A model generated the notes under the pieces. That model was not told where the DNA came from. It saw only the letters and a list, made by a program, of their open reading frames with translations, and did not search any database. A DNA stretch of 64,000 nt. Source: Janthinobacterium sp. SUN073. Lineage in GTDB: Bacteria > Pseudomonadota > Gammaproteobacteria > Burkholderiales > Burkholderiaceae_D. Position 1 is the stretch's first letter; the number at the start of each line of letters is the position of its first letter. Below are positions 1 to 8,459 of the stretch, one piece after another. Made by a program: the position numbers and the translations under genes. The stretch covers positions 186,001 through 250,000 of the forward strand of contig NZ_JAPUBT010000006.1 in NCBI RefSeq assembly GCF_030397665.1. The letters are read 5' to 3'.

Positions 1-900
1 CTGCGCCAGCAGATTGGATTTACGCTGCCGCAATTGACGGCCGAATTTCGCGCGATGCGGGCCAGCGTGCTGCGCCTGTGGATGGCACAGGTGTCGGTGA
101 CGACGAAAACGGCGACGCAAGATATCTTGCGCTTCAATGAAGCGATCGACCAGGCGCTGCAGGAATCGACCATACGCTACTCGCAGCAGAGCGACCGCAC
201 CCGCAACACCTTTCTCGCCATCCTCAGCCACGATCTGCGCAGTCCGCTGAGCACGATGACGATGGCCGGTGCGTTGCTGAGCAGGCCGAGTGCAAGCTCG
301 TCTTCCACGGTGCAGATCGGGGCACGGGTTGCCCGCAGCGCGGCCACCATGACAACCATGGTCAACGATCTGCTGGAATTTGCCAGGACGCAACTAGGGG
401 GACGCATGCCCATTTCGCCCAGCCTGGGCGACCTGGGGGAAATCTGCAAGACAGCCGTCGAGGATGCCTCGGCCGCTCATCCGCAGTGCAAGTTTGAACT
501 GAGCACCACGGGCGAGATGATCGGCGACTTCGATGCGGCCCGCCTGGCCCAGCTGTTTTCCAATTTGCTCAACAATGCTGCGCAATATCGCAGCGACGAC
601 CAGCCGGTGAGCATCACGGCCTGCGGCGACGCCGATACAGTCGTGGTGCAAGTGAAGAATTTCGGCCGCCAGATCCCGGAGGCTTCGCTGAAGAGCATTT
701 TCGATCCCCTGGTACAGCTGGCCATTTCCGACGATCACAAAGCGCCCAACGCCACCAGTATCGGCCTGGGCCTGTTTATCGCGCGTGAAATCGCCAGCGC
801 GCACGGCGGCACCATCGGCGCCGAGTCGAGCCTGGAATCGGGCACGGTATTTACCGTGTGCCTGCCCAGGGTGTGGCGCAACGAGGGAGCGAACGGCTAA
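1..900 (+). CDS. Sensor histidine kinase, 5'-truncated by the window edge
   Basis: The reading frame is open to base 1, so the start lies outside the window; an in-frame TTG at 34 is not needed. The visible part begins with a helical region, then a HisKA domain with the phospho-acceptor motif LSHDLRSPL, then a HATPase_c domain with an N box (LFSNLLNNAAQY) and a G2-like motif (SIGLGLFIAREIA). No receiver domain follows, so a separate response regulator is expected, probably upstream. No membrane segment is visible in this part. The signal sensed cannot be read from the sequence. Confidence 0.9.
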   Translation: MRQQIGFTLPQLTAEFRAMRASVLRLWMAQVSVTTKTATQDILRFNEAIDQALQESTIRYSQQSDRTRNTFLAILSHDLRSPLSTMTMAGALLSRPSASSSSTVQIGARVARSAATMTTMVNDLLEFARTQLGGRMPISPSLGDLGEICKTAVEDASAAHPQCKFELSTTGEMIGDFDAARLAQLFSNLLNNAAQYRSDDQPVSITACGDADTVVVQVKNFGRQIPEASLKSIFDPLVQLAISDDHKAPNATSIGLGLFIAREIASAHGGTIGAESSLESGTVFTVCLPRVWRNEGANG

Positions 901-903
901 CCG

Positions 904-927
904 CCCGCCCTCGCCTGCCGGGGCGGG
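904..927. terminator. Weak GC hairpin between convergent genes
   Basis: CCCGCCC (904-910) pairs with GGGCGGG (921-927) across a 10-base loop, between the kinase stop and the convergent small gene. There is no T-run, so this is a hairpin of uncertain terminator value. Confidence 0.3.
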
Positions 928-933
928 TTCGCC

Positions 934-1176
934 CTACCTGCGGCTGAGTGGCACATACTCGCCCGGCAAGCTGGCCGCTTCCAGCGCATCGGCAAAGGCC
1001 AGCAGGAACTTCGCCGGGCCATGTTCCGACACCAGCAGGGAGGCGCCCTTGTGGCGCAGCAGTTTCAGCACTTCCTGCTGGTGCGCCTGGTATTCGCTGG
1101 AGTGACCATAAAACGTTTGATACATCTCCAGCGTTTCCATGGCTTTCGCGGCCAGGATGAATTCGGCTTTGTCCAT
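934..1176 (-). CDS. Small conserved-looking protein of unknown function (80 aa)
   Basis: A short soluble, mostly helical protein (KAMETLEMYQTF, then HKGASLLVSEHGPAKFLLAF). Two ATG codons are adjacent. AGGAG lies only 2 bases before the first (1179) but 5 before the second (1176), so the second is preferred. I do not recognise the family. It is convergent with the upstream histidine kinase and lies next to the KaiC-like gene on the same strand with a gap of about 130 bases. No signal peptide or membrane segment is seen. Confidence 0.6.
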   Translation of the reverse strand: MDKAEFILAAKAMETLEMYQTFYGHSSEYQAHQQEVLKLLRHKGASLLVSEHGPAKFLLAFADALEAASLPGEYVPLSRR

Positions 1177-1305
1177 CATATCTCCTCTTGATCAGCTGGG
1201 AAACCCAGAAGACGCATCATCCGTCCCCTTGGGTACAGCCATCACCGTCGGCATGGCCGCACTTGCATCATACGCCTCAACTCAGCCGTCACCAACCGCA
1301 TGCGT

Positions 1306-2751
1306 CTAGGCCCGGTACGGCTCGCCCGACAGGATGCCCTGGTACTGGCTGAGGGCGGCGCCGACCTTCAGCCCGCCGGCGTCGATATCGTAGAAGCGGA
1401 TATCCTTGCTGTGGCCGCTGCCGCGCACCTTCACCACCGATACCACGCGCTTGAACTGGCCTTCGAGCTCGATGTAGCGCTGCATGACGATGGCGTCGGC
1501 CAGGAAGGCGTTGCCGTAGGAGCTGAAGCGCAACATGGTGTACTGGTCTTCCAGCTCGGCCGTCATCAGCACCGACACGCCCATGTCCGTCAAGGCCGCC
1601 ACCAGGCGGTACAGCGATTCGCGGAAATCCTCGCGGAACATCGAGGCCAGCGCCATTTCAAAACCGGACAGCGAGTCGATCACCACGCGCTTGGCCTTCA
1701 TGCGCGTGATCATGCTCACCAGGTCATGCAGGATTTCATCCAGCGACAGGTCGAGCGTGCGCGTGTTGATGACGCCGATCTGGCCGGAACTGACGAGCGC
1801 ATTCAGTTGATGGCTGAGCAGCTGGTTCGGGCTTTTCTCGAAGGCGGCGATCACGCCCGGCTCGCCGCAACGCACGCCTTCCGTCAGGAATTGCGTGGCC
1901 AGCACGGTCTTGCCGGAACCGGACGGCCCCACCAGCAGCAGCGAATAGCCGGCCGGCAAGCCGCCGCCCATCATGGCGTCGAGCTCCGGCACGCCCAGCG
2001 ACAGGCGTTCATTGCCGGAAATGCTGACCTCTTGCATGCCGCTGGCCTTCAGCACGGCGCGGGAAAAGATTTCCACGCCATTGTCATTGATGCGGAAGGT
2101 GTGCACGCCCAGGCTTTGCGCCTGGCCGCGCATCTTGACCACCTGGATCTTGCGCACCATGGCATCGCGGTGCACGAGCTGCGACAGCCACAGGATGCCG
2201 TCGGCCACCGTGAACACGGCGCTCGATTCGGCCTCGGGCGCCAGGTACTCGCCGATCAGGAAGGTCGTGGCCAGCCAGCTGGTCATTTGCGCGCCCAGCT
2301 GCTGCACGAAATTCTGCAGGCCGGCCGCGCCCGTGTCCATGGCCTTGGCCGACTGCACTACCGAGCGGAAGGAATCGACGAAGACCAGGCTGGGCGAGAA
2401 CGCTGCCACTTCTTCGGCGATGCGCGCCAGCACGCGGTCGAAATCGCCTTCCAGCAAGTCGGCCGACAGATTGACGAACTTGATCGACTGGTTGATCTTG
2501 TCCACATCGAAGAAGGGAAACTGCTGCTGATAGCGCAGCATCTTCAGCGGTGGCTCGCCCAGGACCGTGAAAAACAGCGCCTTGCGCTCGGGCGTGGCGA
2601 GGGAAAACATGATCTGGTGCGCCAGCGTCGTCTTGCCGCTGCCGGGCGTGCCCGCCACCAGGTTGAAGGAAAACTCAGGTATTCCGCCGCCCAGCAGTTC
2701 GTCCAACCCCGGCACGCCAGTAGCCAGGCGGTGGATGGTGACTTTGTTCAT
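1306..2751 (-). CDS. KaiC-like tandem RecA-domain ATPase
   Basis: 481 residues with two KaiC/RecA-type ATPase halves. The first Walker A is GTPGSGKT at about 34-41 and the second GPSGSGKT at about 275-282; Walker B-like strands are SLVFVD and RVVIDS. In clock KaiC each half has a Glu-Glu pair for catalysis. Here the matching positions read LGEP (about 64-67) and FEKS (about 304-307), so each half keeps only one Glu. No kaiA or kaiB is nearby, so a role in signalling is likelier than a true clock. The start overlaps the stop of the upstream gene by ATGA, which suggests coupled translation. The actual partner is unknown. Confidence 0.85.
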   Translation of the reverse strand: MNKVTIHRLATGVPGLDELLGGGIPEFSFNLVAGTPGSGKTTLAHQIMFSLATPERKALFFTVLGEPPLKMLRYQQQFPFFDVDKINQSIKFVNLSADLLEGDFDRVLARIAEEVAAFSPSLVFVDSFRSVVQSAKAMDTGAAGLQNFVQQLGAQMTSWLATTFLIGEYLAPEAESSAVFTVADGILWLSQLVHRDAMVRKIQVVKMRGQAQSLGVHTFRINDNGVEIFSRAVLKASGMQEVSISGNERLSLGVPELDAMMGGGLPAGYSLLLVGPSGSGKTVLATQFLTEGVRCGEPGVIAAFEKSPNQLLSHQLNALVSSGQIGVINTRTLDLSLDEILHDLVSMITRMKAKRVVIDSLSGFEMALASMFREDFRESLYRLVAALTDMGVSVLMTAELEDQYTMLRFSSYGNAFLADAIVMQRYIELEGQFKRVVSVVKVRGSGHSKDIRFYDIDAGGLKVGAALSQYQGILSGEPYRA

Positions 2752-3164
2752 TCGTTCGGCTCCGTTCCAGCATTATTCACAACGTCATCACCCCAGGCTT
2801 TGAGGAGGATGCTATTCGTTAAGAGTTCGCCAATTAATAAAATAAGGGTGTTGATGAAGTGCATCATCATCGCCGTGCTTGCCGCGCAGGCGGCGCTGTC
2901 CGCCTGCGCTTGCAAGCTGGCGCGCAAGGCGGTCATGGCAGCTTCCAGTGCTTGCGGCGGATGGGGCGTCAACCAGCTGAACTGTTTCTGACTCTGATGC
3001 AGGCTGCGGGCATACATCGACTCCACGCCCCGCTCACCAATGATCTGATTCAATTCAGTGGCCAGTTGCTCCCACAGGCGAATACTGACGTCTACCACCG
3101 CACCTGGTTCGCGTAACAGCGCGTGTTCTATCCTGCGCTGCCGCTGTTCATGGACTGTGGCCAT
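2748..3164 (-). CDS. Unknown protein translationally coupled to the KaiC-like ATPase
   Basis: About 138 residues from the ATG at 3164; an upstream in-frame ATG at 3197 would add 11 residues, and neither has a strong ribosome site. The N-terminal part is charged and helical (ATVHEQRQRRIEHALL), and the C-terminal third has a hydrophobic stretch (MMMHFINTLILLIGELL) that could be a membrane or oligomerisation helix. Its stop overlaps the KaiC-like start (ATGA at 2748-2751), so the two are probably made in a fixed ratio. I do not recognise the family; a regulator or membrane anchor for the ATPase is only a guess. Confidence 0.65.
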   Translation of the reverse strand: MATVHEQRQRRIEHALLREPGAVVDVSIRLWEQLATELNQIIGERGVESMYARSLHQSQKQFSWLTPHPPQALEAAMTALRASLQAQADSAACAASTAMMMHFINTLILLIGELLTNSILLKAWGDDVVNNAGTEPNE

Positions 3165-3236
3165 AATCGGATCTTTTCTCTGCGGTTTTCGGTGCATGGA
3201 CCATGTTAAACAAAAGCATCAGGATTTCCTCGCCCA

Positions 3237-4670
3237 TCAGCGCGGAACCGTTGCCGTGATTATTTTCGACAAAGCGTCGATATTGATGGGCTTTACCAGG
3301 TAGTGGTCAAACCCTGCCTCGCCAGCGCGGTCGAACTGACCAAGCTGGCTGTAGCCTGACGCGGCGACAAAGCACGGCAGCGGTGCCGGCAAGGCCGCGC
3401 GTGCCGAACTGATGACCTGGAAGCCATCCATGCCCGGCAAGCCGATATCGCACACGATCACATCGTAGGGCGCGTTGAGCGCGGCGCGCAAGCCGCTGGG
3501 GCCGTCATTGCGCACGTCCACATGGTGGCCGTCCTGCGTCAGCAGCAGCGCCAGCATTTCCGCCGCATCGACATTATCCTCGATCAGTAATATGCGGCGC
3601 GGCAATGCGCACGCCGCAGGTACCGCCTGCAAGTCCTGCAGCGGCGGCGCCAGCGACGACAGGGGCAACTGCAAGACAAACTGGCTGCCAAAGCCGACCC
3701 CGGCGCTGAAGACATCCACGGTGCCGCCATGCAGCTGGGTAATAATGCGCACCAGCGACAGGCCGATGCCCAAGCCACCCTGCGCCCGTTCCAGCGAACG
3801 GAAGCCCTGGGTAAACAAGTCGAAGATGAAGGGCTGGATATCGAGGGCGATGCCGGCGCCATCGTCGCTGACGGCAATTTCCACCAAATCATCGTGGCGC
3901 CTGACGACGATGTCGATATGGCCAAACTCGTGCGTAAATTTGCTGGCATTGATGAGCAAGTTGGCAAACACTTGCGTCAGGCGCACCAGGTCCCCTTCGA
4001 TCACCAGGGCTTCCTTCGGCATGCTCACGCTCAGCACTTGCTGGCGTTGGCTGATGCTGGCCTGGCCAACTTCCACGGCACTGGCAATAATCTCGCTCAG
4101 CAGGATGGGCGCCAGCTGCAAGGTGATCTTCCCGCTGCTGACGCGCGAAGCGTCGAGCAAATCGTCGATCAGGCGCGCCATATGCGCCACCTGGCGGCCG
4201 ATCACGCCATGCACATCCACCAGTTGGGGATCAAGGTCGACCTTCTTGGCCAGCAAATCATTGGCCATCGCCAGCGGCTGCAAGGGATTGCGTAACTCAT
4301 GCGCAAGCATGGCCAGAAATTCCGTCTGGCGCACGGTTGTCGCTTCGGCGGACGCCTGCATATCCTGCGCGCCAAACGTCGCCAGCACGAGATTTTGATT
4401 GGCTTCGCGCAACTGCATGATCAACAGGCCAAAGGCGTCGGATTTATCCTTTTCCTGCAACTGCATCTTGGCCATGATCAACAGTTGATTGATCGTCTCG
4501 CGCAGCAGTTTGACTTCGCGGTTATGCAATGCCTGCAGATTTTGCTCGGAGGGCAACTGCTGGGCGGGTGCATCCTCAGGATCCGGCGGGAGTGCTGGGT
4601 GGTGCATGGTGACGGTGTGCGGCCTGTGGGGGCCGGCCTCAAGGACAACTCTTCGTTCCGCGGCGTTCAC
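3237..4670 (-). CDS. Hybrid histidine kinase with C-terminal receiver
   Basis: 477 residues. A helical N-terminal part (coiled-coil-like, about 40-105) leads into HisKA with MLAHELRNPL (His about 124), a HATPase_c domain with DDGAGI and GLGIGLSLVR, and then a receiver domain with the phospho-acceptor Asp in VIVCDIGLPGMDGF near residue 405-410. There is no output domain after the receiver, as in hybrid kinases that pass phosphate to a phosphotransfer protein. GTG at 4670 is chosen because GAGG lies 6 bases upstream; the first internal ATG has no ribosome site. It is on the same strand as the KaiC-like pair, 72 bases away, and may act with it. Confidence 0.88.
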   Translation of the reverse strand: MNAAERRVVLEAGPHRPHTVTMHHPALPPDPEDAPAQQLPSEQNLQALHNREVKLLRETINQLLIMAKMQLQEKDKSDAFGLLIMQLREANQNLVLATFGAQDMQASAEATTVRQTEFLAMLAHELRNPLQPLAMANDLLAKKVDLDPQLVDVHGVIGRQVAHMARLIDDLLDASRVSSGKITLQLAPILLSEIIASAVEVGQASISQRQQVLSVSMPKEALVIEGDLVRLTQVFANLLINASKFTHEFGHIDIVVRRHDDLVEIAVSDDGAGIALDIQPFIFDLFTQGFRSLERAQGGLGIGLSLVRIITQLHGGTVDVFSAGVGFGSQFVLQLPLSSLAPPLQDLQAVPAACALPRRILLIEDNVDAAEMLALLLTQDGHHVDVRNDGPSGLRAALNAPYDVIVCDIGLPGMDGFQVISSARAALPAPLPCFVAASGYSQLGQFDRAGEAGFDHYLVKPINIDALSKIITATVPR

Positions 4671-4770
4671 TCAGACCTCGCCGCGCACGCCAGCTCTATT
4701 GCTGCATACGGTGTATTACTTTCTAGCTGAGCACGATACTCTATTTTCCTCATGAAATGAAAGCATTCGG

Positions 4771-5007
4771 TTACTTATCGTCAACAGTGCGCAGGGGTAG
4801 CACGTAATTGGCGAGCTGCCAGCCCATGGCCAGGGCCGATTGCTCCGCCTCGTGCTGCGTGCTGCGATTTTCCAGATTGGCTTGCCGCACATCTTCAAAG
4901 CCGTACTTGCTCAGCACCAACTGTCCCTGCCAGCACCCCTCGGGCAATTCGCAGGCATAGGCCGAGATCACGAAACCATTGTGGGTGGTGGGGTTCGCAT
5001 AAGACAT
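4771..5007 (-). CDS. Small protein of unknown function (78 aa)
   Basis: The start at 5007 has a good GGAGG site 4 bases upstream. The sequence has the pattern of a small alpha/beta protein (GFVISAYACELPEGCWQGQLVL, then a helix with EQSALAMGWQLANYVL). It resembles widespread small Burkholderiales proteins of unknown function with an aromatic strand followed by one helix, but I cannot name the family. It stands alone, 100 bases upstream of the hybrid kinase start. Confidence 0.65.
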   Translation of the reverse strand: MSYANPTTHNGFVISAYACELPEGCWQGQLVLSKYGFEDVRQANLENRSTQHEAEQSALAMGWQLANYVLPLRTVDDK

Positions 5008-5245
5008 GAGGCCTCCGTGGGATTGCCAGCGACGTAGTGAACAAGCACCACGGTCATCATTGCAGTATAGCCAGACTTAGTGTAACCGCAATACGCTTCG
5101 AAGTAAGCACAATGCGGCGTAAATTCCAATTAAATCAACTACATACGCATCAGGCCGCCTGACGAAATAGTCACGCGCGCGCGTTGGCAACATGTTGCAT
5201 TCCGTGCAAAAATGCGCCTGTCGCAACCCTCCCCCTGCATTGCCA

Positions 5246-5995
5246 ATGGACCAATACCATTTCCTCGTCGGCGAACTCAAGAACAATAGCCCCTTCAATC
5301 CCGCCGCGGCCAGCGCGCAGCTGTTCGCCTGGTTCGCGCAGATCGGCGAACCCGTCGAGCGCTACGGCAACAAGCGCGGCAAGATCGTCAAGTTCTCACA
5401 GCGCAATTACGAGAAGATGCTGTTTGCGCCCGATACCGACGGCATCGGACTGCTTTCGCCGCGTATCGTGCCGCCCGACGAAGCTTACGAGGCCGTCAAC
5501 TGCGACGCGCAGGCGATGTATTTATCGGGCTCGGAGCTGGTTCTGTCCATATGCGCCCGCAAGCTTGCGCTGGCGCCGTTGTTCGACGGTGCGCGGGCCA
5601 TACCCGGCCTGTTTGAGCATTGCGAATATGTGTACTGCTACGCTGAAACGCAGGGCTATGGCACCGGCTACGCACTCGGCTACCGGCAGCTCGATGAGGC
5701 CCATCCGATGACCTTTGGCATTCCTTGCCCTGCAAACAACTGGTCCGCCATCAAGCGGCGCGGGCTGCAAGATGCGCACCTGCGCGATGTATATCCCATC
5801 AATGGTTTCACGCAAACAAAACTGGACGCGCTGCCGCCCGAGCGCCAGCAAGCGCTGCGCGGTGCGATGCAAGCCCATGGCCGCTGTGAAGAACATGCCG
5901 GCTGGATCTTCTGGTACCTGCAGCCCGGGGAACAGGAAGCGGCCCGCGCCGCACTGAACGCACACGCCATGCTGGGCGCCTACATCAACAATTGA
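5246..5995 (+). CDS. Unknown cytosolic protein, first of a two-gene unit
   Basis: 249 residues from the ATG at 5246 (MDQYHFL). An in-frame ATG at 5192 would add 18 residues that look like leader DNA rather than protein. No signal peptide or membrane segment. Recognisable stretches (FAWFAQIGEPVERYGNKRG, GTGYALGYRQLDEAHPMTFG) do not match a family I know. The next gene begins 5 bases after its stop, so the two are co-transcribed. Because the second gene resembles an immunity protein, a toxin-associated or accessory role is possible but unproven. Confidence 0.6.
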   Translation: MDQYHFLVGELKNNSPFNPAAASAQLFAWFAQIGEPVERYGNKRGKIVKFSQRNYEKMLFAPDTDGIGLLSPRIVPPDEAYEAVNCDAQAMYLSGSELVLSICARKLALAPLFDGARAIPGLFEHCEYVYCYAETQGYGTGYALGYRQLDEAHPMTFGIPCPANNWSAIKRRGLQDAHLRDVYPINGFTQTKLDALPPERQQALRGAMQAHGRCEEHAGWIFWYLQPGEQEAARAALNAHAMLGAYINN

Positions 5996-6000
5996 CACCC

Positions 6001-6243
6001 ATGACCCCACACTTATCGCTGCACTGCTATCTGCAAGACGAGGCCGCCGAACGTCCGCTGCCCTGCTCCGACGTGACCATCCACGCCGACCCGGCCACCC
6101 TGCGCGCCATCGCCCATTTTCTGCTCGCCAGCGCCGACACGTTTGAGCAGGCGCAAGAGCCCGCCGGCATGCACGCCCACCTGCAAGACGAATGGGACGG
6201 CTGGCAAGACGACTTCCCCGACCTGGTCGTGGTGGCGGCCTAG
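6001..6243 (+). CDS. Small acidic protein, possible Imm32-like immunity protein
   Basis: 80 residues starting at ATG 6001, 5 bases after the previous stop. The pattern is a strand (VTIHADP), one helix (TLRAIAHFLLASADTF), a strand with alternating His (MHAHLQDEW) and a terminal strand (DLVVVAA). This order resembles small alpha/beta immunity proteins of the Imm32 type from polymorphic-toxin loci. The match is by pattern only. No toxin C-terminal domain or secretion gene is visible nearby, so an ordinary unknown protein remains equally possible. Confidence 0.45.
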   Translation: MTPHLSLHCYLQDEAAERPLPCSDVTIHADPATLRAIAHFLLASADTFEQAQEPAGMHAHLQDEWDGWQDDFPDLVVVAA

Positions 6244-6306
6244 CCAGGCGCCTGCGTCACCGCGCGTCGGGTAACATACGCCACCCTTGCCACACAGAGA
6301 ACCTTG

Positions 6307-7308
6307 ATGCCTCATTCCCGATTCGCCCTGCCGGCGCTGCGCGCCGCCGTGCTGGCCGCCGCGCTGGCCAACCTGTCCGCCTGCGCCAGCCCGCCCGCGC
6401 ACGAGACGCTGTTCCTTGCCACCACCCTGACGCCCGCGCACTCCTTCACCAAGGGCATCGAAGGCCCGGCCGTGGATGCGGACGGCAATATCTACGCCGT
6501 CAACTTTGCGCGCCAGCAAACCATCGGCAAGGTCAGCCCCGGCGGCAGTGGCGAGGTGTACCTGACCCTGCCCGGCACCAGCATCGCCAACGGCATCCGC
6601 TTCGGCAGCCGTGGCCAGATGTATCTGGCCGACTATATGGAACACACGATTTACCTGGTCGATCCGGCCACGCGCGCGCTCACCATCCACGCGCGCGAAC
6701 CGCGCATGACGCAGCCGAACGACATCGCCATCACGGCCGACGACGTGCTGTACGCGAGCGACCCGAACTGGAAGGAAAACACGGGCCGCGTGTGGCGCAT
6801 CGCGCAAGACGGCACGGTGACCCTGGCGCTCGACACCATGGGCACGGCCAACGGCATCGAAGTGAGCCCGGACGGCAAGATTTTGTACGTGAATGAAAGC
6901 GTGCAGCGCAATATCTGGATGTACGACATCGCGGCGGACGGCAGCCTGAGCGGCAAACGATTGCTGATCAGGTTCGACGATTTCGGCATGGACGGCATGC
7001 GCGTGGACGTCGACGGCAACCTGTACGTGACGCGCTACGGCAAGGGCAGCGTGGTCAAACTCTCGCCGCAGGGGCGCATCCTGCGCGAGATCAGCGTGCC
7101 CGGCGCCAAGCCCAGCAACATCACCTTCGGCGGCCCCGACGGCCGCACGGCGTATGTGACGGAAGTGGTGCAGGGGCGCCTGCTGCAATTTCGCGTCGAC
7201 CGCCCGGGCCTGGAATGGCAGCGGGCGCAGCGGCACAAGAGCAATGCGGCGGCAGCGGCAACGCCGCCCGCGCCGCCCGCCGCGACTGGCAACGTCAGCG
7301 CGGAATGA
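6307..7308 (+). CDS. Lipoprotein SMP-30/gluconolactonase-like beta-propeller
   Basis: 333 residues. The N-terminus is a lipoprotein signal with lipobox LSAC, so the protein is probably anchored at the cell envelope. Repeated propeller strands follow (GPAVDADGNIYAVNF, GIRFGSRGQMYLADY, DIAITADDVLYASDP, GIEVSPDGKILYVNES, GMRVDVDGNLYVTRY), typical of the SMP-30/gluconolactonase/LRE fold. Enzymes of this family hydrolyse lactones with a bound divalent metal; the substrate here is unknown. The C-terminus is Ala/Pro-rich. The 3' end overlaps the convergent SDR gene by 14 bases. ATG 6307 is preferred to the adjacent TTG at 6304. Confidence 0.82.
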   Translation: MPHSRFALPALRAAVLAAALANLSACASPPAHETLFLATTLTPAHSFTKGIEGPAVDADGNIYAVNFARQQTIGKVSPGGSGEVYLTLPGTSIANGIRFGSRGQMYLADYMEHTIYLVDPATRALTIHAREPRMTQPNDIAITADDVLYASDPNWKENTGRVWRIAQDGTVTLALDTMGTANGIEVSPDGKILYVNESVQRNIWMYDIAADGSLSGKRLLIRFDDFGMDGMRVDVDGNLYVTRYGKGSVVKLSPQGRILREISVPGAKPSNITFGGPDGRTAYVTEVVQGRLLQFRVDRPGLEWQRAQRHKSNAAAAATPPAPPAATGNVSAE

Positions 7309-8362
7309 CGCGCTCCGCCTTCAAGCGCTCGAACAGGGCAATGAAGGCATCCTGCGTATCCTGGTAATCGAGGAAACCCGCCTTGCGGCTCTTGCCCATG
7401 TCCGTCATGACTTCCATCGGCCGTCCCAGGTCGGCATCCGTATGCCACCAGGAAGCCAGGAGGGCTATGTCCGCTTCCGCCAGATCATGCTGCCGCGCAA
7501 TGGCGCGCCACTGCGCGGGCGCGTCCTGCATGCGCTCAGCCAGCGGCGCCATCGTTTCCGGCAAGTCCGCCGCTGCCACGCCAAAATACGCGGCCAGGCG
7601 CGGCCACAACCACTTCCAGCGGAACACGTCGCCATTGACGATATTAAAATCTTCGTTGCGCGCGCAAGGGCTGTCCGCCGCCCACGCCAGGTGGCGCGCG
7701 ATCTGGCCCGCGTCCGTCATGTCGGACAAACCGTGCCACTGCGCGGGCGAACCGGGAAAGACGAAGGGCGCGCCGCTGGCCTTGCACAAATTCGCGTACA
7801 CGGCCAGCGTCAAACCCATGTTCATGGCATTGCCCAGCGCGTAGCCGATGATGGTGTGCGGGCGGTGCACGCTCCACGTAAAGCCGTACCGGGCGGCGGC
7901 CGCGAACAGCCGGTCTTCCTGCGCATAGTAGAAATTCTCGACCGCTTGCCGGCCCTGCTCTTCGCGGAACGGCGTGACTGGTACGGCGCCCTGGCCATAC
8001 GCATCGAACGGTCCCAGGTAATGCTTGAGTCCCGTCACCAGCGCCGCGTGGCGCAGGTGGCCGTTCGGCCCCAGCGCGGCCAGCACATTGGCCACCATGG
8101 CGCCGTTGACGCGGATGTTTTCCTGCTCGTTTTCCTGGCGCGCCCAGGCCGTGAAGAAGACGTGGCTGGCATCGAGGCCCGCAAGCGCGGCGGCGACGGC
8201 CGCGCCATCCGTCGCATCGAGCTGCAGGGCCGTGCAACCGGCGGGCACGGGCGTGCGTCCCCGCGAGACGCCCGTGACCTGCCAGCCTTGCGCCAGCAGA
8301 TGCGTGGCCAGCTTGCTGCCGATGACGCCGCTGGCGCCGATGATGAGGGCGTGTTTTTGCAT
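7295..8362 (-). CDS. SDR-family NAD(P)-dependent reductase (PRISE-like)
   Basis: 355 residues. The Rossmann motif is at the extreme N-terminus (IIGASGVIGSKLATHL), followed by VTGVSR as the likely NADP-selecting strand. The extended C-terminal half (FTWSVHRPHTIIGYALGNAMN) fits the atypical SDRs of the progesterone 5-beta-reductase/iridoid synthase type, which reduce enones. The gene is divergent from a LysR regulator across 97 bases that carry matching repeats, so that regulator probably controls it. The natural substrate cannot be deduced. Confidence 0.82.
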   Translation of the reverse strand: MQKHALIIGASGVIGSKLATHLLAQGWQVTGVSRGRTPVPAGCTALQLDATDGAAVAAALAGLDASHVFFTAWARQENEQENIRVNGAMVANVLAALGPNGHLRHAALVTGLKHYLGPFDAYGQGAVPVTPFREEQGRQAVENFYYAQEDRLFAAAARYGFTWSVHRPHTIIGYALGNAMNMGLTLAVYANLCKASGAPFVFPGSPAQWHGLSDMTDAGQIARHLAWAADSPCARNEDFNIVNGDVFRWKWLWPRLAAYFGVAAADLPETMAPLAERMQDAPAQWRAIARQHDLAEADIALLASWWHTDADLGRPMEVMTDMGKSRKAGFLDYQDTQDAFIALFERLKAERVIPR

Positions 8363-8394
8363 GTTAGAAAGCCTCCGAAAGAAAAATCCATCAT

Positions 8395-8458
8395 ATCCGC
8401 GACTGAAATTCTTATCCGCGATACTATTTCACCTTATTCATGAATAAAATTCGCGGAT
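8395..8458. promoter_or_regulatory. Probable LysR operator: repeated ATCCGCGA plus a palindrome
   Basis: In the 97-base divergent gap, ATCCGCGA occurs at 8395-8402 and 8414-8421 and as its inverse TCGCGGAT at 8451-8458, right before the regulator's ATG (8460). Between them lies a perfect 14-base palindrome TTATTCATGAATAA (8434-8447). Spaced half-sites plus a palindrome near the regulator's own start suit LysR autoregulation with activation of the reductase gene. Confidence 0.6.
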
Positions 8459-8459
8459 C

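Noticed and set aside
1306..2751. A true circadian KaiABC clock
   Set aside because: No kaiA or kaiB is seen and the catalytic Glu pairs are incomplete.
1300..2991. Long plus-strand open frame (563 codons)
   Set aside because: It is the antisense of the KaiC-like gene; the residues are rich in His, Gln, Ala and Arg as expected from a GC-rich shadow.
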